Shown: positions 1-11,505, counted from the stretch's first letter. The stretch: DNA of 64,000 nt from Saccharum officinarum (GCA_020631735.1 CM036199.1:19013553-19077552), one strand, 5' to 3'. The notes: generated from the sequence alone by a model not told the origin. Translations and numbers: made by a program.

Positions 1-330
1 GTACCCTCTCCCTGGGGATCCTTCAGGGTAAGTACCCGACTTCCTGTATCTATAACTGCTCCCCATTCCTTCATCCAATTCATCCCTATGATGACATCCA
101 GAACTAGTCCAGGCATAACTATCAGGTTTACTCGAAACTTTCGACTACCTAACTCAAGGGTTGCCCCTCTAACCATCTGATTGGTTAAAACATCAGCCCC
201 TGCTGAACTTATACGGTAACCATAACTTAAGTCTGTGCATAGTTGTTCATGTTTCCGTGCAAATGCTTGACTCATGAAAGAATGCGATGATCCAGAATCA
301 AATAGAACAACTGCAGGGTTTTGGTTAACA
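1..330 (-). pseudogene. Ty3/gypsy retropepsin domain, partial
   Basis: The minus-strand translation contains the aspartic protease signature LFDSGSSHSF, with the catalytic Asp in DSG, followed by a typical strand-rich stretch and the second conserved hydrophobic-Gly motif VIIGMNW near position 85. This is the retropepsin (RVP_2) domain that cleaves the gag-pol polyprotein. It continues the gag frame but is separated from gag by in-frame TAG codons at 408-410 and 597-599. The window edge cuts it before reverse transcriptase. Confidence 0.8.
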
Positions 331-399
331 GGAAACTTACCAGCAGTTACGGGCTCTCCCTCAGGAATCTCTTCCACAATGGTGTGGTGTACTCGAGCA

Positions 400-1540
400 T
401 TATAAGTCTATTGCTTCTTTCTGGGTGGATAAGGACAGAACTTGGAAAAGTGGCCTGGCTGATAACAATTATAGCAAGGTCCCTTTACTGTGCCAGCAGA
501 TCCGATAGCTCCCTTTGAGTTACCTTGTCCCGCAGTTGCGGCTATCCTTGCTGGCGGCACTGCCATCTTATACGGCTTCTGCGGTCCCTTGTAATTCTAG
601 GTCTTATGCTGCGGTGGCCTAAACCTTGCACCAGGTGCAGACGGATGATAGGTCGAACGATTAGCAGTGATAACTCTTGACTGTGACGGTCCTGACTCAA
701 AGGCTCTCTTGCGAGTCTTGGATGCTGTGTACGCGTTGTTGTTCTTCTCTTGTTTCAGACAATCACTGATGAAGTCATTGAATCTGGCGCGGGTATTGGT
801 ACCCACATGCTTCATCATCTTCGGACCTAACCCTCTCTTGAAGCTAGCAATTTTCTTAGCATCTGTGTCAACCATGTCGGGAGCATAACGACACAAGTTG
901 TTGAAGGCATGCAAATACTGTGTTACGGTTTTGGTGCCCTGATTTAAAGCCAAGAACTCTCCCAACTTCATCTCAACTAGCCCTGATGGAATATAAACTC
1001 CACGGAAGGCTTCGGTGAACTCTCTCCACGAGATCTGAGCATTTGGAGGGAAGGTGGTGCGATGATGCTTCCACCACATCCCTGCTGGTCCTTGTAACTG
1101 ATGTGCAGCATACTCTGTCTTCAGTACTTCTGTCAGCCTTAACACACGGAACTTATCTTCCATAGTGTTAATCCATTCTTCAGCGTCAAGTGGCTCGGTT
1201 GCTTCCTTGAAAATTGGTGGCCTAGTGTCCATGAAATCCTTGAAGTTGCTGTACTGATTCACTCCATTGCCACCACCTTGGTTGTTACCACGTTGCACGT
1301 TGTTGGCAATGGTACGCAGAAAATCTTCCATATTCTTCTGTGACTGCTCGGCATTGCGCTGACTTCCAGAAACTGTGCAAAGAACACCTCTGCAGTGAGC
1401 GGTGGAGGAGGCGGCAAATGCGGCTCCGGGTGTGGCTCATTATGGTTGGCGTTGTTAGCACCACTCCCACCTGCCCCGGCACCATTTCCACCAGTTTCAG
1501 CAGCCTCATACGTGGCGCGTCGAGTGTTTGCCATCTGCAT
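400..1540 (-). pseudogene. Ty3/gypsy gag (capsid and zinc knuckle), broken
   Basis: This is the structural gag protein that forms the cytoplasmic virus-like particle. The N-terminal part (1540 to about 1375) starts MANTRRATYE and has a proline run. The capsid part (1331-597) has the retrotransposon-gag signature with AEEWINTMEDKF, WWKHH and a YAPDMV region. A CCHC zinc knuckle (CYNCYQPGHFSKFC) lies near 480-435. The N-terminal part and the capsid are in different frames, which fits one lost base near 1375. Two in-frame TAG codons (597-599 and 408-410) follow. The family identity is firm; function is lost as read. Confidence 0.85.
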
Positions 1541-1893
1541 ATTTCAGCAACAAGTAATGATTAAGCGGAGCTATAGTAATTGTGAGTGAATGAAAAATTA
1601 TGCCGTACTGAATTCATTGGAGAGAACAAAGTCATACAATAAAACAGAGGCACAATAATCGCATTCCAATTAAAACAACACCACTAATTAAATTACTTCA
1701 AATGCAAACATCGCGTCTAATACAACCACGTTGCCAGCATACACACACTGGACTTTATGCGCTCAGGTATCACATGAACAACCAAGATCCAACATTCTAC
1801 CAAGTCTCAAGGTTCAAACGAGATACATCAAGATACATGAACCAAAAGAAGGTCATCGCGACAGGGCCTAGCAGCTAACGCGAAGCAACTAGC

Positions 1894-2939
1894 CTACTCC
1901 TCGGGGCCATCGTCAGGGTTAGAGACGTCAATATTGCTACCATCAGTAGCAACGTCGTCGTCGTCGGCAGGTGCGGCTGTGGGCTCGTCCTCGTTGTCGT
2001 CGACGTCTATACCGGCGGCTTCTGGAGGAGCATACGGGCCAATCCCGTTGTAGAGCGCATGAAACTCCTCATGCAAGTTGACATTGTACTCCTCTAGCTC
2101 CTCGACCCTCTGCCTCAGGAGGTTCCTCTCGTTCCAGGCTTCATTCCTCTCCTGAACCAACTGTCCAATCATACGGTCTGTATTATTGTTGGCTTGAGTC
2201 AACGTATGCACCCACTGTAGAGAACTATCACCTCTCTCTAGAGCCTGGTCTCGCTGCAAGCTCATGTCAGCCAACTGCTCCTGCAAACTAGCTATAGCAC
2301 GTGCCTGCTTCTTCTTTTGCTTTCTTGCTTTGAGCCGATTATCACCACGCAAACCAGTCAAAGTCCAATAGGTGCACTCAGACCCTGGTATGCTCTGATA
2401 GCTGCATACATTGCACTCATAGCGTGGTTGTCGCTAGCCTGTCCTTCGTTTGGGCCTCTGACTAAAGCACTTCCTTGCGGCTGCACCCAAATAGCATCGC
2501 GAGGATCATCTCTCGGAAAAGTGCCAGCCAAGGCTGCTGCCAGCTCGTTGGGAAATCTGCTCATTATGTCCCGGATGACACGGAAAGCTGCGCCCTCTGC
2601 ACCCTCAACCGGAGTGCGTCCCTCAAACTCCAAGTGCCAACCATCTCACTCTGGAGCATCACCAAGAGCAGGGACAGTGATCTCCACTACTGCCAGTCCA
2701 TCCTCTGCCAACTGGCTCTCACTCCAAGAGTACACCGGCTCCTGACCCTCCGGGTACCCCACATCATGGAGCACTCTCCAAAGCAAAGTTGGCATGCCAA
2801 ACTCGCTCAGAAAGGTGTCCGTGCTGCGGCGCTCCCGGGGCCAACTGGCGTCGGGGTGCTCTTCCACCTGTGGACTTGCGGGCAGTCTGCTTCGTGCGGG
2901 CCATCTGTACCAAAAGTTTTGATTACCCGGTGAGGACAT
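1894..2939 (-). pseudogene. Extra ORF ahead of gypsy gag, coiled-coil protein, broken
   Basis: Three same-strand open pieces lie between the primer site and gag. The first (2939-2646) begins MSSPGNQNF. After one in-frame TGA at 2646-2648 the second piece (to 2358) stays in the same frame. The third (2361-1894) is in another frame. Together they look like one decayed ORF of about 345 codons. The third piece is lysine-rich at its start (KARKQKKKQ), then has a long heptad-like stretch (LQEQLADMSLQRDQAL through RVEELEEY), and ends in an acidic tail rich in Asp and Glu. I do not recognise a domain. Additional ORFs are known in some plant gypsy lineages such as Ogre/Tat; whether this one is related is unknown. 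It could be a captured host gene or a lineage-specific accessory protein. Confidence 0.55.
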
Positions 2940-3680
2940 ATTTTAAGTTGGTACAATTTTTATCGAAAGGGGATAATCAATTTATAAGGGGAGGAATGCA
3001 TGGCATGAATGAAATGCACAAGCAACATGATGCATGCACGTTTCTTACGTTCTCACAAACTTACGAAATAAATGATATTTATCGATGAATTCGGTGGCAT
3101 ATAGGCGATCTCTCATATACGTAACTAATACGTTCTACACGAGAAACGCTGTCATGTACCGGCAGAAAATTCATTTCAGCCCAAACCCCCATGCATGCAT
3201 AAAAGCAGTAAATCTATCTACACGCTCTACACGAATCCTCAGATACGCGTACAACGGTAGTAACCACCCAAAACATCGTCCTATTGACGGCATCGCCTCA
3301 ACGGACGGAACAACCACACATGCGACACTTTTGTAAAAACATGCGTAAAACATGTAAGTACTCCAGTATCATATAAGCACTCTCCCTAGATCGGCGGTGT
3401 ATTCGATCATGCTCTCACATCTCATACTTACCGAGGCGTAGAGGCAACTGATCCATACATTACCACTCAATTAAGTGGCACTCATACAATAGCACGCCGT
3501 ATGAGCAACGAAAGAGAAATATGGTGCAAGAACCCCCAAGTCAGTACTTAATTAAGCCACCTAGAGTCCTTACTAGGCATAAAGGATATGACCACTGGCA
3601 CACTCTTAGTTTGTAAATCACATTTTTCAAACAAATTTTTGTTTTAAATACACTTGTGAACAGTAAACACGTTAAACCAT
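2940..3680. other. Gypsy 5' leader, no gene
   Basis: This 0.7-kb stretch lies between the primer-binding site and the extra ORF and is the untranslated leader of the element. The short ORFs here have no recognisable protein features. I see no other structure in it. Confidence 0.6.
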
Positions 3681-3692
3681 GCTCCGATGCTA
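3681..3692 (-). other. Degenerate primer-binding site (tRNA-iMet type)
   Basis: On the element strand, TAGCATCGGAGC starts two bases after the LTR end. It matches the usual plant initiator-Met primer site TGGTATCAGAGC at 9 of 12 positions. Its place directly after the LTR supports the call. Confidence 0.6.
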
Positions 3693-3694
3693 GC

Positions 3695-6600
3695 TGTAAC
3701 AGAACCGACCAATTATATGAGATTAAATAAGAAAATCATCCACCAAGCAGACGATTTAGCAAACTTAAGCCCGTATAATCCGGTAGTCCGTGAAATCACG
3801 ACGGATTTCAAATCAACTTACATACCAGCCAAGATCGTAATAAGTTCAGCGGTCACCATCACAAGTTTACATAAAAGTTCTTGTCATAAATACATCGGAG
3901 CTTAAATATAGTTATTACAAACCAGTTTCGAATGAAAGTAGCGGAAGCATTTAGTTCAAATCACACACGCACACAGAGTTCAAAATACAGTGCCAGCTAT
4001 GGATCATCTTCCAACAAAAGCATCAGGCGAGATGTAGTGAATGACCATTGCCCATGGTCCTAAGCTTCTCCCATCGCAAGATAAAGGCAGTTGATACAGT
4101 AGCCGTAATACATCTGCCCACCTGCAACAAGTGGGAATGAAGCCCTGAGTACGAGAAGGTACTCAGCTAGACTTACCCGACAGAACCAAAAATAAAAGAC
4201 ACCAAGGATCATGACAGGCTTTCTGATAGGGTAGCTGACTCATTTGCAAAAAGGCATTTTTAGCATTTAAAGAATCTTTCCAAAGCTTTGCATCAAGTTT
4301 AATCTTTATTAACCTGCCAACTACATTTGCACCTGTACTAGAATAACATGTAATTAAACAGGTAATGATAACCAATAATCATTAACAACTTCCATTATGT
4401 CATATTTCATATAACTGTCCAAGTGTTCCATCAATATTACTACGATGAAGTAGCTCAAGTCAAGTGCTCACTATCCAGTGAACGATGGCGATTCGAATCG
4501 ATTATTAATCAGCTGGTAATTTATTCCTCACACAAACCTCACTCACCCGCTAAAGTGAGGTGTTGGTCACCGAGTCAACCATTCAGGTAAAGTCACGAGC
4601 TTGCCAGGAACCACATGTACCTGGGGGCCGTCCGACTGCTCTTTAGCCTTATCATCGCGCCCCCATATCCTGCCACTACTGTTCCGGTACTGTGCGTTGC
4701 GGGCAATCCACTCGGCCCGAATAATCTCCTAGCTTCGCGGTCGAAAGGTACATTATTCGGCCAGCTAAATGTAAGGCATAAGTTCAACATGACTCGAGGT
4801 CCAACAACGGTCGGTCCTTAATCGACACAGACGGAAAACACTATAGTCCGAAACCCTGTAAGTTTCCGTCCGGTCTCAACTTCACATTAACACTTAGTTA
4901 TTCCTCAATGACATACTTTTCTCTAGCAGATCCAGGTAACCACCTATAGCTCGCAGGTGACAGGAAATCACCTGACTTCTACCGGTCTAAGCAAGCTAAG
5001 CAATTACTTGACTGCGAATGACAAGGTGACAAGGATAGGGTAGAACAGAGTAAACAAGGTATAATGCAGCAACGGTTGCAAACAACTCCTAAATATAATG
5101 CAGCAGTTAAAGTAAAACATTAATAAAATATTTGCAAACCGGGGGAGAAAAATGCTGCGGGGCTTGCCTCTCTCGAAAGAGCTCGGACGGTGGTCTAGGC
5201 ACTCTGGAAGATCCTCACCGACCTCCTCGTCGGCTTCGGACACTTCCTGCTCCTCGGGCTGCTCTTCCGGCTCCTCGGGAACTGCCACAGGCGTTACTTC
5301 CTGCGATCATGTATGATGTAATCGTATAAGTGCTTATGCCTAGGTGCATTGCAGAAATGACATGAAATGGTCATGATGAATGAAATATAGATAAATAGGT
5401 TTACTTTATTTCATAAAGTAGGAATACAATTTTTCTACAAGGTAGTCAACATCATCCAAGAACATACAGACTACAAGCACATGTTATCTACTGCATTCTC
5501 TTCTACTACTACCATGCTAAGTCAGCACATTTTATTAAATGCTTCAAAGGTACACCAAAGCAACTCCTATTAACTAGTCACGCATTAACAAGGTTAATTA
5601 AACCCTAATTGCAACTAGGTTTGAACAGCAACACCTATTTTAGTAGCACAGAAAAATCTGAGAAAATTACAGTAACTTTCTATCATCTAATCTAGCATGC
5701 CACAAAATTTCATTGCATTTGGATTACTAGAACTGCCTACACAAAAATAACAAGCTAGGGCCTAAAAAGGAACATAAAAATACTTTATACTATGAAAAGT
5801 ATCAAACAACAGATTTAATATTTTTACTACACTCTACACCATAAATAATCACTATAGAAGAATTATCACATGCATGTTTTATTCATATTTTTCTCTCTAG
5901 CAAAAATAACAATTATCAACAATATTAAACACTTATACTACAACTCAAGATTTTTCCACAGAACATGAATGACATATATTTGTCCTAAAAAGTACATGAC
6001 AAAAGAAAATTATAGCAAGTGGAACCATATTTTTCTGAGCTTTCTGTGATTTACTACAAATTTAACAAGAAAACAGCAATTTCATTGATTAAATAAAAAC
6101 TCTACAGAAAAGTATTTCAAACTTGACATGCAATATTTTTAAACTGTAGATCTAGTCAAGAGAAACACTACAAAATTTGTTTCACAATTTTTGGAGCTAA
6201 ATTGAGCAAGTTATGGATTTTAGAACCCTTTTAACAATTTCTGAAAAATCATTTTCAAAAATCCATTTAACATCCGTCGCTGAAAATGCTGGGTGCATCC
6301 GGTGCAGTGCACACGCGAGTGCGAAAGGAGGCAGACAGGTGGGCCTGTGACCCCACATGTCAGCCACACAGAGAAGAGGGAGGCGCTGACTGCGCGGTTC
6401 TCGCCGCCGGTGAGCTCGCCGGCGGTGAGGTCACCACCAGCGGCTTCCCCACGGAGAGGCGAACTCACTGCGCTAGCTTAGAGCACCAGAGAAGCTCTCA
6501 GGTGACCCCGATGGCGCGCATGGCGGAACGGTGGCGCGGCTCGCTGACGACACGCCGGTCCCGGCCATGGCGAGGGTGGGTTCGGAGCGCGCGAGGTCCG

Positions 6601-7693
6601 CGGAGCCAAGGCGAATGCGAAAGCGTGAGAAATTGGAGGGAAAGGAGGGAATACGGCTCCCTCTACGGAAGCACGAGCTCGGCGGCCATGGCGCCGCCGT
6701 GCCAAGGAAAAACCGGCCCTGGCCTTACCGTGGTGTGAAAGAGGGCGACAACGTGCACACGGGATGGAGGAGGTCCAGGCGGAGCGGGAGGCAGACACAA
6801 TCGACGAATGGCGCTGCGGTGGCGGAGCTGAACGTCGGCGGACCGAGCGGCGGTGTGCGGTGGCGAGAGCTCCGGCTCGGCTTGCTGCTGCGGTGGAGAG
6901 TGAGCGCGCGAGCGCGGAGGGAAGCAGGGGGCAGAGGAGAAGTAGGCGGAGACAGTGCGCGAGCGCGGGGGCCACAGCTGCCACGCGCGGGGCGTCGCCG
7001 GCATGCGGCCGACACGCGGCGGGCGCGTTCTGCCGCGGTCGCCAGCGCTGCGGGCGAGCGAGTGGGAGAAGGAGGCGCGCGTCTGGGCTGGGCCGAGGTG
7101 GAGGCGGGTCGCGCGCGCGAGAGCGCGGGCGCGGGCACGGGCGCGGAGCAGGCCGGGCCGGCTTCGGCTGTTGGGCCGAAGGGAGGCGACGGCCCGGTAA
7201 AGCTGAGAAATTGATTTTCTTTTCTAAATAAAATTCCAGATTTTATAATTTGATTCAAATTCAAATTTTGAAGATGAAAAAGACATTTTCACAAATTGCC
7301 CCCAAAACAAAAGTTGTTCAAAATTTTATTCTCTACAACTTTCATTTATGGCACTTTTCAAAATTCTAAATAGATTTTGAACTGATGATTTAAAGTCAAA
7401 TTTTTAAATGAAAACTCAATTTTCTGAAATATTTTTAGAAGCAAGATTTGGGAAGATTTTGAATACAAAACTTGCTCCAAAAATCATATTAATTATTTCT
7501 AAGTCATTTAGAGTTATAGCTCAACAAATTTTTACCACTTTTACCTAGGATTTTTACTAATTCAGAGCTCAAACATGTTTATCACAGTTTAAATAAATTC
7601 CAAATTAATTTGCATGCGATGATGAACATGTATGAAATGCAAATGCTCATGATTTAGGATGTGAATGCATGCTTAACACCCAGAGGTGTTACA
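3695..7693 (-). repeat. Ty3/gypsy 5' LTR, 4.0 kb
   Basis: The LTR starts TGTAACACC at 7693 and ends CTGTTACA at 3695 (element strand), giving 3999 bp. It shares blocks with the solo LTR at 23137-28276: the region around 3765-4180 here matches 23215-23640 there, and both end in GGTGTTACA on the plus strand. So they are related but diverged families. Most of the LTR is AT-rich, with one strongly GC- and CpG-rich island at about 6270-7200. Open frames on both strands of the island are a GC effect. LTRs provide the promoter and poly(A) signal of the element. Confidence 0.85.
4145..4166 (-). other. Hairpin conserved in two gypsy LTRs
   Basis: CTGAGTAC, a six-base loop, then GTACTCAG form a perfect 8-bp stem. 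The same stem occurs in the diverged solo LTR at 23586-23607, with a single loop difference. On the element strand, the bases just upstream contain GGTAAGT in both copies, which looks like a splice donor. Confidence 0.5.
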
Positions 7694-8650
7694 ACCACTT
7701 ATGTGAGAAGCCCTTCATCATTAAAGTTTGTTGTAGGAGGTTCCATTTTACTTTGTCATAAACCTTTTCAAAATTTATTTTAAAGATTATCCCGTCCTGT
7801 TTTTTTCGAGTAAAGTTCATGGATTGTCTCATGAAGTATCACTACGCCCTCCATAATGTTTCTTCCTGGAAGAAAGGCTGTTTGTGTTGGTCTAATAATC
7901 TTCTAGGCAACAGTAGATAGTCTATTTGTCGCAACTTTGGTAAAGATCTTGAAAGAAGCATTTAACAAACATATAAGTATGTATTGTTGAATGACTTTCG
8001 TATCTTTCTTTTTTTAGTAATAAAATTGTAGTTCCAAAGTTGAGACTATGTAAAGGCAAGTTTCCCTCATGAAATTCCATAAACAGAGCCATCAGATCGT
8101 CTTTTACCATGTCCTAGAAGACCTGATAAAACTATGGTGGAAAACCATCTGGGCCCGGTGCCTTATTATGTTCCATCTGAAAAACTGCTGCCCTGACCTC
8201 AGACTCTGTGAAGACATCAGTCAGGTACTCATTTTTCAGTTCAAATACTTGTGGAATATCCTGAACAAGGTGTTCATCTAATTCCATATTAGAGTTATCT
8301 AGTGGGCCAAACAGGTTTTTATAATAGTTGGTAATATGCTGCTTTAATTGAGCATCACCATCTATTATAGTGTCACCGTCCTCCAACTGAAAAATACGAG
8401 TTTTTCGGTGCCTACCATTAACCAACAAATGAAAATATTTAGTATTAGCATCCCCTTCCAGTAGGTGCTTTACCTTTGCCCTTTGGTACCATTTAACTTC
8501 CTCCTCTCTAAGTAATTCAGCGAGTCTCTCACTTAGCACATGTTTCAAATTTAACTCCGTCTCATTCAACAGGAGGTTCTTTGCCTTCTTATCTAGCTCA
8601 TCGAGTTTGTCTAGCGATTCCTTCTTTTCTTTCTTATAAGTGCCACTCAC
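7694..8650 (-). pseudogene. LINE reverse transcriptase, N-terminal part
   Basis: The 8650-8132 piece contains WYQRAKVKHLLEGDANTKYF and ends with NKAPGPDGFPP, the classic start of plant LINE reverse transcriptase. It continues in other frames with LMALFMEFHEGNLPLHSLNF (8100-8040) and, nearer 7940-7700, with pieces typical of the finger and palm region. At least two frameshifts are present. The catalytic YADD block is not in the window because the gypsy insertion splits the gene at 7694. Confidence 0.8.
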
Positions 8651-8876
8651 ATTTTTAGCTCAGCCTCTCTGAGGTATTGGCGAAGTCTCCTGATCTTTGC
8701 TTGCCACCTCTCTAAGGGACTGCCCTCGACTAGAACACTATGCCACACATCTCGCACCGTGTCACAAAATCCATCTCTGAGCAACCATCCCAGTTCAAAC
8801 TTGAACTGGGGTTGGTAAGTCTAAGATGGGCTATTTGTACTACATAAGAGTGGAGTGTGATCAGAGATCTCTCTAT

Positions 8877-9464
8877 TTAAAGCATGAACAGTGTAAGCGG
8901 ATATTTGGATTCAAATTCCGTACACACTAGAATCCTATCCAACTTCTCAAAGGTCTGATTTTGCAGGTGATTAGCCCAAGTAAACTTTCTTCCTGCCATC
9001 TCCAACTCTATAAGATTTAACGTGTCAATAACAGCATTAAAAAGAAAAGGCCATCTGTCGTTGTAGTTTTCATTATTTTTCTCATCTGGGCTGCGAATAA
9101 TGTTGAAATCACCACCTATGATAATAGGTACGGTTTCTTTTGAACATACTCTAACCAACTCAGATATGAAATGTGATTTGAGATCTAACTGAGCTGGGCC
9201 ATACACTGAGATTAAATTAAACTTGAAGTCATCCTCCTTATGCCGTAATTTGAACCGAATAAAAAAGTCTCCTTCTTCTATCTAGCCAATGTCAAAATTT
9301 AAAGGATTTATTCCTAGAATCATACCACCGGACCGACCCCTCGGAGCCATGCAATGACAGAGAAAATCTCTGTCCGCGCAAATATTATTTAAGGTCGATT
9401 GCAAAAAGTTGCCTCTCCCGGTCTCCGATAATGCAATAAAATCTAAGTCCTTTTCTTTTGTCAA
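8877..9464 (-). pseudogene. LINE apurinic-type endonuclease, broken
   Basis: Two open pieces carry the endonuclease/exonuclease/phosphatase fold of LINE ORF2. The first (9464-9282) has FIALSETG, where the Glu is the metal-binding residue. The second (9206-8877) has IIGGDFNIIR, the conserved GGDFN motif, and KFTWANHLQN. This enzyme nicks the target DNA to prime reverse transcription. The pieces are in different frames with a stop between them. Confidence 0.8.
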
Positions 9465-9528
9465 GTCGGATAGGAACCTATATTTTTTCGTATTAGCAAA
9501 CCTGTTGCAATTCCAAAAAAAAATCCTT

Positions 9529-10438
9529 TCATCTAGAATGGTTTCTAATTTTTTTCTTATTAAGCTTGGACCTAGATTTTTTGGAATGTGATATAGGGGT
9601 CTCTAGACACAAAGGGTCACAACCCCCATCACCTAGGTCTTCAGAAATTTCTGCATAAATTAAATTTAAAGCCTCTAGGTCCATGTTTTCTTCTAAGGAA
9701 CAAACAGTGGAAGTATGGTCCAACATAGCTTTACTTTCTTCCTCTAAACTATTGTTTGCTGACATTCTAGCAAATTCAATATCTCTTAAACTTTTCAAAG
9801 AAAGAGACACTTCTTGTTCATTAGAGCCAAGAGAGATTCCTAACGAGCTAGTTGTATGCAGCAACATAGAATCATCGAGAATATCAAAAGAGTGTGGCAA
9901 AGTCTCATTACCTTTGACTGAAGATGCATCCAAGTTTTTGCGTGCTTCTAACTTCGTCGCCTTCTCCAAAGAGTCTTGGTCCGAAGTAGACGTGTTTCTC
10001 TTACTAGCTCTCACTGGTGACACTGCCCCACCGCTCAAAGTTTTAGACTGCAACAAACTAGATTTCCATTGTGCCGAACCATCTGGAGTCATCCCACTCG
10101 GAGAGAGCAGTACTACATGCTTGTATGTACTCTTCTCTCCCACTGAAGCAGATTCTGTATCTTCCAAGTTTGAATGCTGGAGTGCTGCATCTACAGTAGC
10201 CGCCAAAATCCTGCTGGACGCCAATGGCTCCTGCAAGCTTAGCTGCCATGAGCATGCTCTCAGTGGATGCTCCTGTCACAGCATTGGACTTGTGCTGTCC
10301 ACTTGGTGCAACTGAAGCATTGGTCTGTTTACCAGGTGCTTTACCAGCTGGATCATCTGCTGTTTTGTTAGCATCATGATCCATGTTCTTCGGTTCCTTT
10401 TCTTCTGGGGCTTTGTCCTCATCCATGGTAGAGTTCAT
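9529..10438 (-). pseudogene. LINE ORF1-like C-terminal region
   Basis: Two overlapping minus-strand frames (10438-10058 and 10236-9529) read as low-complexity, Ser-, Lys- and Glu-rich protein ending KKSRSKLNKKKIRN. The position just ahead of the endonuclease fits the end of a plant L1 ORF1 or the ORF1-ORF2 linker. No RNA-binding domain or zinc knuckle is visible; it would lie in the missing 5' part. The assignment rests mainly on position. Confidence 0.55.
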
Positions 10439-10498
10439 GTCAATGACCTAGGGCTCATCCATGGTAGCATGCAAGCGTGTATGAGGATTGAAGCGTAC

Positions 10499-11398
10499 CG
10501 TAAGGATGCCTTTGATCTGGTCACGGCTGTTGAACGTGCTCTGGTAAGCCGGATCGCCGTGCAGGCGGAGGAGCACGTCAACCAAGTCCTCACCCTTGGA
10601 GGCACCGCACTTGCTGAGGTGGTCGTCGATGACCTTCTCGTAGAACGCGTCGAGCTCATGGAAGTTCCGCTCCAGCCGCTTCCGGTGGCCCCGGAGCGCG
10701 TCCAGCCACCCCAGCCACGGCATGTAATCGGCCACAAAGAAACCGCCTAGAAGCTTCTGCGTCTCGTCGAGGACAGTGCCTGCCTGGATGCTCTCTTGGC
10801 CGCCGCCGTCGCCGAAAGCAACACGCCGCAGGATCTTGTTGCTCGTCGCCATAAGCTCTTCGCTCAAGTTCACGGGAGAGCCACTTCCGGACATGTCCGT
10901 TATGGCGGCGACGAGCGCGGCGGCCTCGCCCTCTCGGACGTCGCGGAAACTGCGCACGCGCGGGGCGCTCAGGAGCTCCGACATGGACGCGCGGCGCGCG
11001 GCGCGCCAGAACGCGCCGTCCGGGGGCGAGAACACGATGTCCTGCAGGCCGTAGGTGATCCGGCTGGCCGCGTACAGCGCCGGGCGGCCGGACATCGCCC
11101 GGTCGTTGGGCTGGAACACGGCGCGCAGCGCGTCGGCGGTGGAGACGACGAGCGTGGGCACCGAGCCCAGTCGGAGCAGCATGAGCGGCGCCGCGTGCTT
11201 GGCGGCGAGCGCGGCGAGGGAGTCATGCGGGGCCGTGCCGAGCTGGTGGAGGTTGCCGATGAGCGGGAGGCCTCTTGGACATGGGAGAGAAGGCGAACTG
11301 GTATGTCTCTTGAACACTGCAAGCAATAGTTGCTTCAAGTAGAGAATGGTAATGGTGGTAACGAGGACGAGGAGGACGCATGAAAAAAAGCCCATCAT
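10499..11398 (-). pseudogene. Cytochrome P450 copy A (CYP71 clan), exon 1 only
   Basis: Exon 1 is open for 300 codons from ATG at 11398. It has an N-terminal membrane anchor (GFFSCVLLVLVTTITILYL), a Pro-rich hinge (SLPCPRGLPLIGN) and the C-helix motif FWRAARR. It ends ILT at a GT donor (10498-10497). The intron matches copy B for 31 bases and then hits the LINE at 10467. Exon 2, with the I helix, ExxR and heme loop, is absent from the window. It could survive left of the window behind the LINE and gypsy insertions, leaving a very long intron. Otherwise the copy is dead. Such enzymes sit on the ER and oxidise specialised metabolites; the substrate cannot be read. It is nearly identical to copy B, which points to a recent duplication. 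Confidence 0.85.
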
Positions 11399-11497
11399 GA
11401 GCGAGGAGAGTCTCCATGGACAATTGGACACTTGTTGTTGGGTTATGGCCTTATGGGGATGACCATTACATGGTAGTAGCTCTATATATATTTATAA

Positions 11498-11505
11498 TAT
11501 TTATA
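11498..11505 (-). promoter_or_regulatory. TATA box of P450 copy A
   Basis: TATAAATA lies about 100 bases upstream of the ATG at 11398 and matches the TATA region of copy B. Copy A has a nine-base tandem repeat here (TATAAATAT then TATAAATATA), so two TATA elements are present. Confidence 0.55.

Larger units (their letters stand above)
1..7693 (-). mobile_element. Ty3/gypsy LTR retrotransposon, 5' part, cut by window start
   Basis: Read on the minus strand, the order is LTR (3695-7693), primer-binding site, leader, an extra ORF (2939-1894), gag (1540-597) and protease (about 330-1). Reverse transcriptase, RNase H, integrase and the second LTR must lie left of the window. The LTR begins TGTAACACC at 7693 and ends TGTTACA at 3695, as expected for grass gypsy LTRs. 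The gag type suggests the Del/Tekay group, but the integrase end that would settle this is not visible. The element is inserted in LINE sequence; the bases next to the LTR are ACCAC (7694-7698), which should recur beyond the unseen end. Gag has a frameshift and two stops, so this copy is not autonomous as read. Confidence 0.9.
7694..10467 (-). mobile_element. L1-type LINE fragment
   Basis: This is a non-LTR retrotransposon on the minus strand. In order it has an ORF1-like C-terminal region (10438-9529), an endonuclease (9464-8877) and a reverse transcriptase start (8650-7694), which the gypsy LTR then interrupts. Its 5' end abuts the P450 copy A intron at 10467/10468; comparison with P450 copy B fixes this junction. 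Only the end of ORF1 is present, as expected for 5' truncation on insertion. The rest of the reverse transcriptase and the 3' tail should lie left of the window, past the gypsy element. Frames are broken in several places, so it is inactive. Confidence 0.85.

Noticed and set aside
6220..7264. Overlapping long ORFs on both strands in a GC-rich block
   Set aside because: They lie within the gypsy LTR, overlap on both strands, lack domains and are Arg/Ala/Pro-rich, as GC-rich non-coding DNA gives.
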